Notes: generated by a model from the sequence alone, not told the origin. Shown: positions 7,830 to 17,894, counted from the first letter of the stretch. The stretch is 61,357 nucleotides of DNA from Maribellus maritimus (GCF_022267315.1 NZ_JAIKLE010000039.1:1-61357), one strand, 5' to 3'. Made by a program: numbers and translations.

Positions 7830-9119
7830 ATGACGGAAAAACTTATTTTACTATTCTCCATTTTCTACACATTTACACTTTCAGGCGTTTTTACCCTTAC
7901 CGAAAAAAAAATACCCGGGCTGGAAAAATCGGAAATTTATGTTCCTGCACGTGCGATAACCAATGGTCCCAAACATCACTGGTTTGGCTATTACGACAAA
8001 CTACAGTTTGACCCGGGCAACAGGTTTGTATTGTGTATGGAGGTTGATTTTGAAGGACGTTCTCCGGAAGCAGATGATAAAATCTCGATAGGAATGGTTG
8101 ACCTGGAGAATAATGACGAGTGGATAAAACTGGGTACATCAAAAGCCTGGGGCTGGCAACAGGGTTGTATGTTACAGTTTGTTCCGGGAAGCGATTCACT
8201 GGTTATCTGGAATGACAGAGACGGAGACAAATTTATTTCGCACCTGTTTAATATTTATACCCGCAAGGAAAAAATACTTCCGTTTGCCATTTATGCATTA
8301 AGCCCTGACGGCGTGCACGCTGTCACCACCGATTTTGAACGAATCCAGGACACCCGTAAGGGGTATGGCTATGCCGGAATTGCTGATCCCAACCGGGATG
8401 ATATTGCACCGGACAATGCGGGGATTTATGTATGCAATTTAAAAACAGGCAAAAAGAAACTGATTATTTCCTATGCGCAGATGGTAAAAATGCCCATGCT
8501 GGCCGATGACAATGCCAATAAAGACAGGGCTGAACAAAAAAACTGGTTTAATCACCTGCTTTTTAATACCGACGGAAGCCGTTTTATTTTTTTACACCGC
8601 TGGAAAGCTGTAAACAAAAAAGATGTAGGTGGTTTTGCGACGCTGATGTACACCTCTGATTTAAAAGGGAAAGACATTCGTCTGGTTGATCCATCAAACT
8701 ATACTTCGCATTTTATCTGGCGCGACAAAAATCATATTGCAGCGTGGACACGTCAGCCGTCTCATGGCCCGGGTTTTTATGTTTTTACAGATGGGAAACC
8801 GGAAGAAACCTATGTTCTCAACCAGGAAAAAATGCCGGTAAACGGCCATAATACCTATCTACCCAACAAAAAAGACTGGATACTAAATGATTCCTATCCT
8901 GATGCAAACAGAAAACAACACGTCTATCTTTATAATGTAGTTACGGATCAAAAAATCCCGCTCGGCGATTTTTACCTCGCACCGGAATACAAAGGAGAAT
9001 GGCGCTGCGATACACATCCCCGGTCAAGCAATAACGGCAAACTGGTTTGTATAGACTGCCCGACAGAAAATGGCGGCCGGCAACTGGTTTTAATGGACAT
9101 TTCAGAAACAGTAAAGTGA
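7830..9119 (+). CDS. Secreted beta-propeller protein, TolB/oligogalacturonide-lyase-like
   Basis: The 429-residue product has an N-terminal hydrophobic signal segment (LILLFSIFYTFTLSGVF) and WD/TolB-type propeller features: GYYDKLQFDPGNRFVL, ALSPDGVHAV and LLFNTDGSRFIFLHRW near residues 60, 155 and 250. HHWFGYYDK, the histidine-rich NHLLFN segment and CDTHPRSSNNGKLVCID recur in secreted propellers found beside glycan-degradation genes in Bacteroidota and Planctomycetota. Some relatives are annotated as oligogalacturonate lyase, but I cannot confirm catalytic metal ligands. It starts 131 bases from the divergent GroES-like gene. The function is unassigned. Confidence 0.65.
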   Translation: MTEKLILLFSIFYTFTLSGVFTLTEKKIPGLEKSEIYVPARAITNGPKHHWFGYYDKLQFDPGNRFVLCMEVDFEGRSPEADDKISIGMVDLENNDEWIKLGTSKAWGWQQGCMLQFVPGSDSLVIWNDRDGDKFISHLFNIYTRKEKILPFAIYALSPDGVHAVTTDFERIQDTRKGYGYAGIADPNRDDIAPDNAGIYVCNLKTGKKKLIISYAQMVKMPMLADDNANKDRAEQKNWFNHLLFNTDGSRFIFLHRWKAVNKKDVGGFATLMYTSDLKGKDIRLVDPSNYTSHFIWRDKNHIAAWTRQPSHGPGFYVFTDGKPEETYVLNQEKMPVNGHNTYLPNKKDWILNDSYPDANRKQHVYLYNVVTDQKIPLGDFYLAPEYKGEWRCDTHPRSSNNGKLVCIDCPTENGGRQLVLMDISETVK

Positions 9120-9458
9120 AGTAAATATCTACGCCCAAAGAACGTGGCTTTGGGATAAGCCAAAGGGATAAAATACGAATTGTTATCGTTTCTGCTTCGT
9201 GGTATGTTATGCTTTTGAGTTTTAGTCATAATGTTTTTAGCCACGAAATCACCAAAACCCGAAATTAAACAAAAGAAAAGGGCAACCCCGTTCCGAAAAG
9301 GTGGGATTTTAAACCCAATGCATCTGCGACAAAACGCTAGTTTTTTTAAGCTCTCGCCAGACAATAAAATACTTTTCTGTCTGTTAACTTGGTTTTCAAT
9401 TAATGATTTCATAACTTGTACCATATCAATTCATTACAAATCATTAAATCGTAAAATT
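9120..9458. other. Intergenic region with inverted repeats
   Basis: CCCAAAG (9134-9140) and CTTTGGG (9148-9154) form a 7-bp hairpin 15 bases past the propeller gene, and a nearby CAAAGGG partly repeats it. TTCGTGG (9196-9202) and CCACGAA (9241-9247) form a second, wider inverted repeat, of the kind seen in scattered intergenic repeats of this phylum. The open frame running through to 9815 could begin at 9231, but its first 76 residues look non-coding. Confidence 0.45.
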
Positions 9459-9815
9459 ATGCTATCGAATGAACAAGTAGTTTACATTGCTAACAAAATC
9501 AATGAAAAAGTCAATCTGCCTGTACTTGGCGAAAAAGCTGAATTTTTTATCATTAAAAAAGCAGTTACCAAAGTCCTCGACATTCTTGAAGATGAAATCC
9601 CGGAGGAATATCTCGATTTTCTGGAAGATACCGCCAAGGGATTTGACCCGGAGCAAGGTGCAAACATTCAACTGATAAAAGACAATGTTGTTGAATTTGT
9701 AAATCAAAAAGTAAATATCCCGTTGCTTAATGAAGAAACCGAAAAAGAAGTTTTTGGCGTTGCCATCGATGTACTGATTGATGCAATGACAAAAGATAAA
9801 AAGTTAGAGCAATAA
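9459..9815 (+). CDS. Small acidic protein with an internal duplication, function unknown
   Basis: The 118-residue product is probably soluble: it has no signal peptide and no membrane segment. The two halves resemble each other. ANKINEKVNLPVLGEKAE followed by AVTKVLDIL in the first half matches VNQKVNIPLLNEETE followed by AIDVLIDAM in the second. The product thus looks like two helical repeats of ~40 residues joined by an acidic linker (EDEIPEEYLDFLEDTAKG). I do not recognise the family. I set the start at the ATG at 9459, where the coding-like sequence begins; the frame is open upstream to 9231. It may be a small structural or regulatory protein, but nothing nearby indicates a role. Confidence 0.65.
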   Translation: MLSNEQVVYIANKINEKVNLPVLGEKAEFFIIKKAVTKVLDILEDEIPEEYLDFLEDTAKGFDPEQGANIQLIKDNVVEFVNQKVNIPLLNEETEKEVFGVAIDVLIDAMTKDKKLEQ

Positions 9816-9856
9816 ATACGAATCAACTACAGATCAGAAAAACACATCACAGACTT

Positions 9857-11350
9857 TTACTGGTTGTATAATCCGGTATTCCCCTTCTCCCAGAGAGGGG
9901 TTAATTTTTTCACTATCTCCGGCTTTTCTGCAGCAATATTTTTTGTTTCATTTGGATCTGCAATATGGTCATACAATTCCACTGTTGGTTCAGCATTTCT
10001 GAAATATTTTGTAAGGCGGTATCTTTCTGTTCGTAAAGAAATCCCGTTGCGGAAATAGCCATATGAAGCTTCAGTCCAACTGGCTACACGATTATCAAGC
10101 AAAGGCACTATACTTTTGCCATCCGTTTCATGAGGCATTTCCACATCACACAAATCCAGCATTGTTGGATAAATATCAACTGTACTAACCACTTTGCTAA
10201 TGGTTCTGCCTTCTGTCTTTCCCGGGGCCCGGATGATAAAAGCACTTCTCAGCGCCCGTTCAAAAATGGTATGTTTTCCCCACACCAACTGGTCGCCCAG
10301 ATGCCAGCCATGATCGCCCCACAATACAACCACAGTATTTCCTGACAGACCCAATTTATCCAGTTCGTCGAGCAGTTTGCCAATTTGCGCATCGGTATAA
10401 CTTACACAGGCAAAATAAGCATGTCTTAATTTTCGGGCATATTCGTCGGATACCGGACCTTCAAGAGTGGCTTCCTCATCTCCCAGTTTATACCCATTAA
10501 ACTCACCACTGCTATGCAAACCGGCTTTGTTTGCATTTTCAGGAATAAAAGGATTGGGAGACAAAGGCAGTTTACTTTCGTCATACATATCCCAGTACTT
10601 TTTTGGGGCGTTAAAAGGAAGATGCGGTTTAAAAAAGCCCACTGCCAAAAAGAATGGTTCTTCTTTTTTCGCCAGTTCATCCAACTTACCCACTGCCAGT
10701 TCAGCGGTTAATCCATCGGGGTAGCCTGAATCACCTACATTGCCCATTTCATAAGGTTTTACCTGGCGGTTGAGGCTCTGCCGGTTACTGCCATCGGCAT
10801 ATCCGAAAAATGCGTTCCAGCCGGTAACCCATTTCCCAGGATTAAGCAACATTTCATCCCAACTGTGTGGCAATTCGTATTCTGTGCCTACCGGCTCGGT
10901 GTATCCATACAACAAACCATCCACATAATGACTGATTTTTCCTATTCCCACAGTATAATATCCGTTTCGTTTTAATTGATGGATAAATGTTTCAGGTTCT
11001 TCTGTTTCAGGTTTTCCTGAAATAAAATTGTGGCAGGCTTCATTGCTTAAATGGCCCCCTGTTTTTGGAAGCATCCCCGTTAACAAGCTGTAACGCGAAG
11101 CTCCACATGTAGGAACCTGCACATACTGGTGGGTAAAAACAGCCCCTGAAGCAGCCAGCTTATCAATATTTGGGGAATGAATGTATGTTTTGCCGTAGCA
11201 TCCCAACTCGGGACGAAGATCATCTACACAAATAAAAAGGACGTTGGGCTTTTGCTGTTCCGGCTTTTTCGCGTCAGCAATGTCTTGTTTTGCACAACTA
11301 AAAAAAGAAGAGAGTATCGATAAGAATGCAATAAAAATCATAATCTTCAT
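9857..11350 (-). CDS. Sulfatase, iduronate-2-sulfatase-like (S1 family)
   Basis: A lipoprotein sulfatase of 497 residues (lipobox Cys19). Metal-binding Asp43 and Asp44 lie in the FICVDDLRPELGCYG segment. The formylglycine site is Cys82 in CGASR, the C-x-A/P-x-R form that anaerobic sulfatase-maturating enzymes can modify. WGDHGWHLGDQ and WGKHTIFERALR match the iduronate-2-sulfatase-type subgroup (S1_7 in SulfAtlas terms, assigned from memory). It probably removes sulfate esters from a host or algal polysaccharide in the periplasm or at the cell surface. It lies downstream of susD on the same strand, but a strong terminator at 11376-11399 separates them, so it may be transcribed at a lower level or from its own promoter. 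Confidence 0.9.
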   Translation of the reverse strand: MKIMIFIAFLSILSSFFSCAKQDIADAKKPEQQKPNVLFICVDDLRPELGCYGKTYIHSPNIDKLAASGAVFTHQYVQVPTCGASRYSLLTGMLPKTGGHLSNEACHNFISGKPETEEPETFIHQLKRNGYYTVGIGKISHYVDGLLYGYTEPVGTEYELPHSWDEMLLNPGKWVTGWNAFFGYADGSNRQSLNRQVKPYEMGNVGDSGYPDGLTAELAVGKLDELAKKEEPFFLAVGFFKPHLPFNAPKKYWDMYDESKLPLSPNPFIPENANKAGLHSSGEFNGYKLGDEEATLEGPVSDEYARKLRHAYFACVSYTDAQIGKLLDELDKLGLSGNTVVVLWGDHGWHLGDQLVWGKHTIFERALRSAFIIRAPGKTEGRTISKVVSTVDIYPTMLDLCDVEMPHETDGKSIVPLLDNRVASWTEASYGYFRNGISLRTERYRLTKYFRNAEPTVELYDHIADPNETKNIAAEKPEIVKKLTPLWEKGNTGLYNQ

Positions 11351-11375
11351 AATTTATAAAACCTCAGGATATGGG

Positions 11376-11399
11376 AAAAAGCCGCTTCTGTGAAGCGGC
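11376..11399 (-). terminator. Rho-independent terminator after the susCD genes
   Basis: GCCGCTTC (11381-11388) and GAAGCGGC (11392-11399) form a perfect 8-bp G+C-rich stem with a three-base loop. On the minus strand it is followed by five T (11380-11376). It lies 29 bases past the susD stop codon. The sulfatase start codon is 26 bases further on, so the hairpin sits in the leader of that gene and could also attenuate read-through into it. Confidence 0.8.
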
Positions 11400-11428
11400 C
11401 TTTTATTTAACTAAATAACCAAACTAAC

Positions 11429-13204
11429 TTAATCTTCCTCTGTAATTTCTGTTTTCGGAGGAATATTATTTTCAACACCAGGATAACCTGTATTCTGATT
11501 AATTGTCCCGCCCTGATTATCATCAATTACATCTTGAGGAACAGGCCAAAGAACGTGAAAGGCTCCAATTTTAAATTCGTTAGAACCCCATGTATAACCC
11601 ACATTATAAAAATTATTTTTATCCTGAACTCGATCAAACCAATAATTATCCTGGTCAAAGCTGTCAATTGAATATCCATTCATATTGTTATCGGCCATGA
11701 TAAAGGCAATACGAGTCAGTTCGCATTTCCTTGGTTCCTCTGTATACAATTCGCGAGCTCTTTCATCTAAAATGTACTCAATACTTACATCACTGGATTC
11801 CACTGGGGGAGCTAAAGCACGTTCCCGAATTTTATTTATGTCGGAGGCAGCACTGGCCATATCACCTTTCCACACATATGCTTCCGCGCGAAGGAGATAG
11901 GTTTCTGCCAATCGAAAAACATACCAGTCGCTATGGCCACCATAGGGTTGATCCGGACGTTCTTCATCTTCAATGTAAATTTTGTAGTAGGGCCATGGGA
12001 ACCATGACTGAAATGTATCAATCGGATTTGTATAATCTTTTGTAACTGGCTGTCCATAATATGCCGACTCGGGATTATTATGAAGTAATTTTTCCATTGG
12101 CATCCAATTAACCACCGTGTCATGCCTTAAATCCGTCTGACAATTTTCCCACACCTCATAGTTTACATAATTACTAGGTCTGGCATAGCCAACTCCCCTG
12201 CCCCACTTTATAACCTGCTGATCTCCACGGGCATCAGTACAGGCAGCCTTACCATCTGCATCTTTTAAATAAATACGATGCCACCATAAGGGCGCATAGT
12301 TTCTCATAGAAGTTGTCCCCCCTCCTGCTTCTGCATCAGGATATCCATACTTATCCTGACAAACCAAAAGAGCTTCTTTGTTTTCTGCTAAACTTTTATT
12401 CTCTTTTTGATGCAAATCCCATATTATATTATACTTATCATCACCAGCATATTTTCCAAACCTGTTTGTCATAAGCGAATGAATTCCATCATCAATGGCG
12501 GCACTTGCTGCTGAAATTGCTCCATCAAAATCACTGTTTGCTAAATAAACTTTTGCCAGCAGGTGATTTCCAGCTGCCCTGTTTACCTTTCCTGGATCTA
12601 CTGCTTCAGGTAACCATTGAACCGCGAACTCCATATCACTTTGAATCTTATTCAAGATTGTTTTTCTGGAATGTGTATAAAAATCAATCTTGGGTTCGGT
12701 ATATTCCTTATTCAGAAAAGGCACGTCACCAAACTGATGAACCAAGCGGTAATACCAATAAGCCCTGTGAAAATAGGCTTCTGCCAAAATTTCATTTTTA
12801 TCTTGTTCACTACTCCATTCAGGCGCATCGATTCGTGAAATTACTACGTTGGCATTTCTGATTTGATTGTAACCGACATCCCAATGGGTAAAAAAATTGT
12901 ACTGCCCTGTTCCTGTTGGCATTACCTGAGTGAAAAAATTATGTGTCGCAGAAGTTTGTTTATTGCCAGCCACACACAGGTCAGAGGTTATCAATTCATT
13001 CGTTAGTTCGTTAGCGGCTCCATAAAAATCGTGACGAAGATTTTTACGCATTGTTAGTAAAACTGCATCCATCCCGGCTTTATCGATATATATACTTTCA
13101 GGCACAAAAATTGAAAGTGGTTTTGGTGTTAGCCACTCATCGTTACACGAAATAGCCAATAAAGCTAAAAAGGTGATCAAAGTATATTTAAATATTTTTT
13201 TCAT
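11429..13204 (-). CDS. SusD/RagB-family nutrient-binding outer-membrane lipoprotein
   Basis: The 591-residue product has a signal peptide with lipobox (LLAISC) and begins NDEWLTPKPLSIFVPESIY, a typical SusD start. TPR-like helical segments follow, including AYFHRAYWYYRLVHQFGDVPFL (near residue 145), VNRAAGNHLLAKVYLANSDFDGAI, and the late RLAETYLLRAEAY...INKIRERA block that defines SusD_RagB. It forms the surface lid over the SusC barrel and captures oligosaccharides. It starts 23 bases after the susC gene ends, so the two are co-transcribed. The glycan cannot be read from the sequence; the downstream sulfatase suggests a sulfated one. Confidence 0.93.
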   Translation of the reverse strand: MKKIFKYTLITFLALLAISCNDEWLTPKPLSIFVPESIYIDKAGMDAVLLTMRKNLRHDFYGAANELTNELITSDLCVAGNKQTSATHNFFTQVMPTGTGQYNFFTHWDVGYNQIRNANVVISRIDAPEWSSEQDKNEILAEAYFHRAYWYYRLVHQFGDVPFLNKEYTEPKIDFYTHSRKTILNKIQSDMEFAVQWLPEAVDPGKVNRAAGNHLLAKVYLANSDFDGAISAASAAIDDGIHSLMTNRFGKYAGDDKYNIIWDLHQKENKSLAENKEALLVCQDKYGYPDAEAGGGTTSMRNYAPLWWHRIYLKDADGKAACTDARGDQQVIKWGRGVGYARPSNYVNYEVWENCQTDLRHDTVVNWMPMEKLLHNNPESAYYGQPVTKDYTNPIDTFQSWFPWPYYKIYIEDEERPDQPYGGHSDWYVFRLAETYLLRAEAYVWKGDMASAASDINKIRERALAPPVESSDVSIEYILDERARELYTEEPRKCELTRIAFIMADNNMNGYSIDSFDQDNYWFDRVQDKNNFYNVGYTWGSNEFKIGAFHVLWPVPQDVIDDNQGGTINQNTGYPGVENNIPPKTEITEED

Positions 13205-13227
13205 TATTCTTCGTTTTTAAGTTTCAA

Positions 13228-16200
13228 CTATAAACTTATATCAATACCTATACTGGTGTACATGGGCATCATATTAGTACCTGATTCAGGATCATAATGC
13301 TCCCACCCGGTTATTGTCAGCAAATTTCTAAAACTTGCAAAAATCTTTAGGTTCTGAATTTTATATTTTGAAATTTTTGATTTTGGTATGTTGTAAGAGA
13401 CTAATAAATCCTGTAACCGAACAAAAGAACGATTTCCCCAGTAATTAAAACCTGGAGAATCGGTATCAGAATTCAATCGAGCATAATCGTTGATTGGATT
13501 ATCATATGTCCAGTATGGTCTGTACATACGATTTCTGCGTTCAAAATCAGTATTCGCCCCTGAATTTAAGTGCAAATTATTGACACCGTAATATCCAAGA
13601 TCTGCTCTAATAAAAGCCGAAATTTCAAAATTCTTAAAAATGGTAAAATCATTTCTAAAACCAATACGGTATTGAGGGGTTTTATATCCCTGAAAAACTT
13701 TATCATCAGTCGGATTTAAGATTCCGTCTTCATTCACATCTCTAAGTTTCATATCCCCCGGCTGTTTACCATAAACCGCAGCCTCTTCTTCTTCTCCAAG
13801 TTGCCAAACACCCAGAATTTCGTAGTCCCATATCCGATCGAGCGACTCACCGATAAACCATCCGTTACCAATATCATCTGCTTCTTGTTGTCCGATTACG
13901 TTTCCGTTCTCATCTAAAACGTCTATCATTTCACCATATAGATGTTTAATCTTGTTTCTATTAAAAGAGAAAACAAGATTTGAATTCCACCTTAGATTTG
14001 ACTTGTTAATATTTGTGGAATTCAGAGTAAGCTCAAACCCTCTGTTACCTAACTCCCCTAGATTGGCTGCAACACTGCTGTACCCTATTATCCTTGGTAA
14101 AGATCTGTTGAGCAACAAATCTTTGGTTGTCATATCATAATACTCCATGGAGCCAAAAAGCACGTTGTTAAATATTCCAAAGTCAATACCAAAATTAAAT
14201 GCCTCTGTTCTCTCCCAGCGAAGATCACTGTTTGCCATTGTACTACTATAAACACCGGTTGCTAGAGTGGTCCCATAAATGTACTTTGTGGTACCTAATC
14301 TGGCTAAAGCATCATACCTGCCAACTGCCCTATTTCCGTTTGCTCCCCACGATATTCTCATTTTTAAGTTATCAATCCAATTTACGTTAAAAAAATTCTC
14401 TTCAGAGATTCTCCAACCAACTGCAGCAGAAGGAAATTCAGCATATGGATGCTTCTGTCCAAAAGCAGAATATCCGTCACGACGCCAGGTACCTGTTAGG
14501 ATGTATTTATCCATCAAGGAATAATTTAAACGAGCCATTAAAGCATTTCCTGTGCTGTACTGATCGTTATCATTTAAATTTGGACTTATCCCCGCTTGTA
14601 ATGCGTGATATGAAAGAGCACCACTGGGAGCAAATTGAGAATTCTCCTGCGAACTCTGCCAATATTGGTATTTTTCTGCGTTGATAAGAAAAGTGGCATC
14701 AAATTCATGAATGCCTGCAAATGACTTTTTCCATTTAAATACATTGTCTACTTGCCATTCGTATGAAGAACTTTCAACGCGGCTTCCGTATCCCTGATTG
14801 GAAAAACCGTTTGGAGTAGTTATTGGGTCAAAATAATAATTTTTTCGCCATGTATATCGATTTACATAAGATACCTTGTATGAAATACCAAACGGAAATT
14901 TAATTTCACCGAAGATTGTTGCAAATAGTGTCTGTGTTTTATCGAGTTTATCCCGATATTCATAGTACAATAGTGGATTTAGAGAGGTATTATCACCGTG
15001 AGGATAGAAAGTAAGTGTCTTGCCATCCTCTTCATAAATATTCCCATAAGGACTTGCGGATATAGCATTTCCAAGACTGGTACTTTGAGAGCTTTGATCA
15101 CGGTCGGCATATTGTACGTTCGCCCCGACCTTTAAAAAATCTGTCACATCTGCATCAATATTTACACGAGAACGTACATTCTTGTAATCATCTCCAAGAG
15201 TTACGCCCTCATTATCTGTATATCCAAACGACCAATAATATTTTAACAATGCAGTTCCGCCAGAAAGACTGAGATCATAATCCTGTCGCAAACCATTTCG
15301 ATAAACTTGATCATACCAATCTACTGTTTTTCCTGCCTTATAATTATCTAGCTCTATTTGAGTCATGCCCATCCTGTCAAACCACATTTGAATAACATCG
15401 TCGCTCGGTGTAGCATCATAATTCTTCCATTCTTCGATAGCTAAACCATCAGGCAGATTATTGGGGTTGGTATAATAATAGTCTGGCTTATCCTGATTCA
15501 CATCAGCCCAATAGTCACCGCGCGACTGCAAGTATTCTTCCGGTGACTGAGAGCGCATATGATGAGTTAAGCCTGTCACTCCAATTTTTGTACTAAAATT
15601 GACTGTTGGCTTTGAAGTCTGTCCACGTTTAGTTGTCACAATTAAAATACCTGAAGCTGAACGTGCACCAAAGATAGCGGCAGAACTTGCATCCTTAAGA
15701 ATGTCAATACTTTCAATGTCATTAGGGTTTATATCGCCAATATTACCGTTGTATATAACTCCATCCAAAACGACCAAAGGATTTGTATCAGCGGCTAAAG
15801 AAGTTGGCCCCCTCACTTCCATAGAGCCTCCTCCTGCCGCAGAAGTTCCTTGCGTTGAGTTAAATCCAGCGACAGTACCATTCAGCATTTCAATCATACT
15901 TGTATTTTGTTGAGCAGCATATTGTTCTGCGTTAACTCTTTGCACAGAGCCAGTCAAATCACTTTTTTTCATTACGCCGTATCCTACTGCTATCACCTCA
16001 TCCAAGCCAATAACATCCTCTTCCATCTGAACATCTATATTTGTCCTGTTATTTAATTCTACTTCTTGTGTCTTTAATCCGATAAACGAAAAAGTTAAGG
16101 ACTCTGCTTTAGAAGGTATTTCAAGTTCAAATGTACCATCTGGATTTGTGACTGCACCAATAGTTGTACCCGGAACCAAAACGGTTACTCCCGGAAGCGG

Positions 16201-16617
16201 TACTCCGTTTGAATCGGTAACTTTTCCTGTTACTTTAATCTGCTGCTCCAGTTGATTTGTTAATACAATCATCCGGTCTTTGAGTACAAAATCAACGTCA
16301 GTACCGTCAAAAATCTGCTCCAGGACATTCTCTACTTTCCTGTCTTTACAATTCACAGTTACTAACCTGTTAACATCAACCAATTTATTGTTGTACAGAA
16401 AAAAATAATCTGTTTGTTCCTCAATGTCTCTCAATACTTCTCCCACAGAGCTGTTTTTTATATTGAGCGAGACCCGTGCATCCTGACTATATCCTGTTGT
16501 AGCAAACGTTTGGAATAATGACAAGAAAAACAGAAACAATGTAAATCTCATAATTAGTAGAGTTTTACGACTTGGAATGCAGGCGCACCGAAGCCGCTTG
16601 AATAAATTTTTTTTCAT
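13228..16617 (-). CDS. SusC-family TonB-dependent transporter with N-terminal STN domain
   Basis: The 1129-residue outer-membrane transporter begins with a signal peptide (to about residue 45). An STN domain follows at ~48-120 (VSLNIKNSSVGEVLRDIEEQTDYFFLYNN). Such domains let a transporter signal to a FecR anti-sigma factor, which fits the gene next door. A carboxypeptidase-like regulatory domain lies at ~128-205, then the plug with the SusC signature DGVIYNGNIGDINPNDIESI and SSAAIFGARSASGILIVTTK near residue 310. The barrel runs to the C terminus (SIGIDISL). It imports oligosaccharides with energy from TonB. It lies between fecR and susD in one leftward transcription unit and is full length. 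Confidence 0.94.
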   Translation of the reverse strand: MKKNLFKRLRCACIPSRKTLLIMRFTLFLFFLSLFQTFATTGYSQDARVSLNIKNSSVGEVLRDIEEQTDYFFLYNNKLVDVNRLVTVNCKDRKVENVLEQIFDGTDVDFVLKDRMIVLTNQLEQQIKVTGKVTDSNGVPLPGVTVLVPGTTIGAVTNPDGTFELEIPSKAESLTFSFIGLKTQEVELNNRTNIDVQMEEDVIGLDEVIAVGYGVMKKSDLTGSVQRVNAEQYAAQQNTSMIEMLNGTVAGFNSTQGTSAAGGGSMEVRGPTSLAADTNPLVVLDGVIYNGNIGDINPNDIESIDILKDASSAAIFGARSASGILIVTTKRGQTSKPTVNFSTKIGVTGLTHHMRSQSPEEYLQSRGDYWADVNQDKPDYYYTNPNNLPDGLAIEEWKNYDATPSDDVIQMWFDRMGMTQIELDNYKAGKTVDWYDQVYRNGLRQDYDLSLSGGTALLKYYWSFGYTDNEGVTLGDDYKNVRSRVNIDADVTDFLKVGANVQYADRDQSSQSTSLGNAISASPYGNIYEEDGKTLTFYPHGDNTSLNPLLYYEYRDKLDKTQTLFATIFGEIKFPFGISYKVSYVNRYTWRKNYYFDPITTPNGFSNQGYGSRVESSSYEWQVDNVFKWKKSFAGIHEFDATFLINAEKYQYWQSSQENSQFAPSGALSYHALQAGISPNLNDNDQYSTGNALMARLNYSLMDKYILTGTWRRDGYSAFGQKHPYAEFPSAAVGWRISEENFFNVNWIDNLKMRISWGANGNRAVGRYDALARLGTTKYIYGTTLATGVYSSTMANSDLRWERTEAFNFGIDFGIFNNVLFGSMEYYDMTTKDLLLNRSLPRIIGYSSVAANLGELGNRGFELTLNSTNINKSNLRWNSNLVFSFNRNKIKHLYGEMIDVLDENGNVIGQQEADDIGNGWFIGESLDRIWDYEILGVWQLGEEEEAAVYGKQPGDMKLRDVNEDGILNPTDDKVFQGYKTPQYRIGFRNDFTIFKNFEISAFIRADLGYYGVNNLHLNSGANTDFERRNRMYRPYWTYDNPINDYARLNSDTDSPGFNYWGNRSFVRLQDLLVSYNIPKSKISKYKIQNLKIFASFRNLLTITGWEHYDPESGTNMMPMYTSIGIDISL

Positions 16618-16674
16618 AAATTTGAATTGTTTTAAGTTAGACTTATGCTCTTCTGAGCGTATTTCTTAATAATT

Positions 16675-16705
16675 AACCGGGATGTGCTGGAACCACTTCC
16701 CGGTT
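16675..16705 (-). terminator. Hairpin between fecR and susC
   Basis: AACCGGGA (16675-16682) and TCCCGGTT (16698-16705) form a perfect 8-bp stem starting 8 bases past the fecR stop codon. The T-rich tail is on the plus-strand side; on the minus strand, the direction of transcription, no T-run follows. It may be an mRNA-stability or processing hairpin that uncouples regulator and transporter levels and not a true terminator. Confidence 0.45.
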
Positions 16706-16712
16706 TTATTTT

Positions 16713-17777
16713 TTATTTTCTTTTACTTTGTATGCTTACATTTAATGTTTCATATTCATTATTTTCGTTTATTTCTCTTTTTTCCATGTTATAATTAATT
16801 GGAGATGTTATAGTTATCAACTCCAGTATTTCATTCAATCCCTGATCTCCGAAAGTTCCGGTGATTGAAAAATCTTTTAATTCCTCATCTTCAATTTTAA
16901 TATCGGCATTAAACCATCTCCCTAATTTTTGGCAAACGTCTTCCAGGGGATCATTACGAAAAACAAATTTTCCGGAACGCCAGGAGACATGTTTATCTAT
17001 GTCGTCGTCTTTAAGGACAAAACGATTTGATGAAATTTCATATTTAAGTGTTTCCCCGGGTTTTAACATATATTTTCCCTGGGGAAAACCATCCTGGATC
17101 CGGCTTATTTTAACAGAACCTTCTGTTAAAGTGGTTTCTATCAGATTGTCATTTTTATATGCCAGGCAATTAAATTCGGTTCCAACAGCCTGAACATGTA
17201 ATTCTCCTAAATCCACAATAAAAGGTTTTCGTTTATCGTGCGCTACTTTAAAATAGGCTTCACCTTCCAAAGTGATTTTGCGTTCATTTCCTCCGAAGGC
17301 CAGGGGATACCTTATTTTTGTATTCCCGTTTAACCAAACTTTCGTACCGTCGGGCAGTTCAAAAACAGAACGAAGCCCTGACGGTGTTTCTATGTCATTA
17401 TAAACCAATTGAGCAGAGGTTTTAAACAGTTGTTGAGGGCTTTTTACAAAAAACTGGAGGACACTTAACAACAACAGCGGGAGCAAAAGTATTGTAGCCG
17501 TCTTTTGCCAGTAATAAAACCATCCTTTTTTCTGCTGAGCTCTTTTCAACCGATCCTTTACTTTTGCAAAAGCAGAATGGGTATTCACCAGTTTCATCAT
17601 TTCCAGGTCTGCGATTTGCCGAAGCAACTTTTCTGAATTGTCAAAATCTTTTTTTAAAGGCTCTGAAGATTCTGTCAAAACCTTTAACTGTCGTAATTCA
17701 TCATCCGAAGCCGTACCTGCCAAATACTTATTTAACAGGGTTTCTTCTTTTTTCTTATCCTTTTTTGAATCCTTCAT
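16713..17777 (-). CDS. FecR-family anti-sigma factor
   Basis: The 354-residue product has a cytoplasmic N-terminal part (TLLNKYLAGTASDDELRQL) that would bind the sigma factor. A single membrane segment follows near residues 90-110 (TATILLLPLLLLSVLQFFV), then the FecR periplasmic domain (ELPDGTKVWLNGNTKIRYP, ITLEGEAYFKVAHD, FIVDLGELHVQAVGTEFN). A C-terminal DUF4974/STN-like domain (FRNDPLEDVCQKLGRWFNADI) completes it. It should relay a signal from the STN domain of the adjacent SusC to the ECF sigma factor encoded 117 bases upstream. This is the standard trans-envelope regulation of a Bacteroidota glycan locus. Confidence 0.92.
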   Translation of the reverse strand: MKDSKKDKKKEETLLNKYLAGTASDDELRQLKVLTESSEPLKKDFDNSEKLLRQIADLEMMKLVNTHSAFAKVKDRLKRAQQKKGWFYYWQKTATILLLPLLLLSVLQFFVKSPQQLFKTSAQLVYNDIETPSGLRSVFELPDGTKVWLNGNTKIRYPLAFGGNERKITLEGEAYFKVAHDKRKPFIVDLGELHVQAVGTEFNCLAYKNDNLIETTLTEGSVKISRIQDGFPQGKYMLKPGETLKYEISSNRFVLKDDDIDKHVSWRSGKFVFRNDPLEDVCQKLGRWFNADIKIEDEELKDFSITGTFGDQGLNEILELITITSPINYNMEKREINENNEYETLNVSIQSKRK

Positions 17778-17894
17778 TTTTTTGTTCGTTATTAGCTATG
17801 ACGATGTTCGAACACTTTATACGCGCTCTATCCATAAAAAAAATTAAATATCCGGGAAAGATGGAGAGAGTCCTTTCTAAAAGTATATGATTTA

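Noticed and set aside
9231..9458. Longer N terminus for the duplicated small protein
   Set aside because: The extra 76 residues are basic and mixed in composition with no family pattern, and overlap intergenic inverted repeats. The ATG at 9459 begins the coherent sequence.
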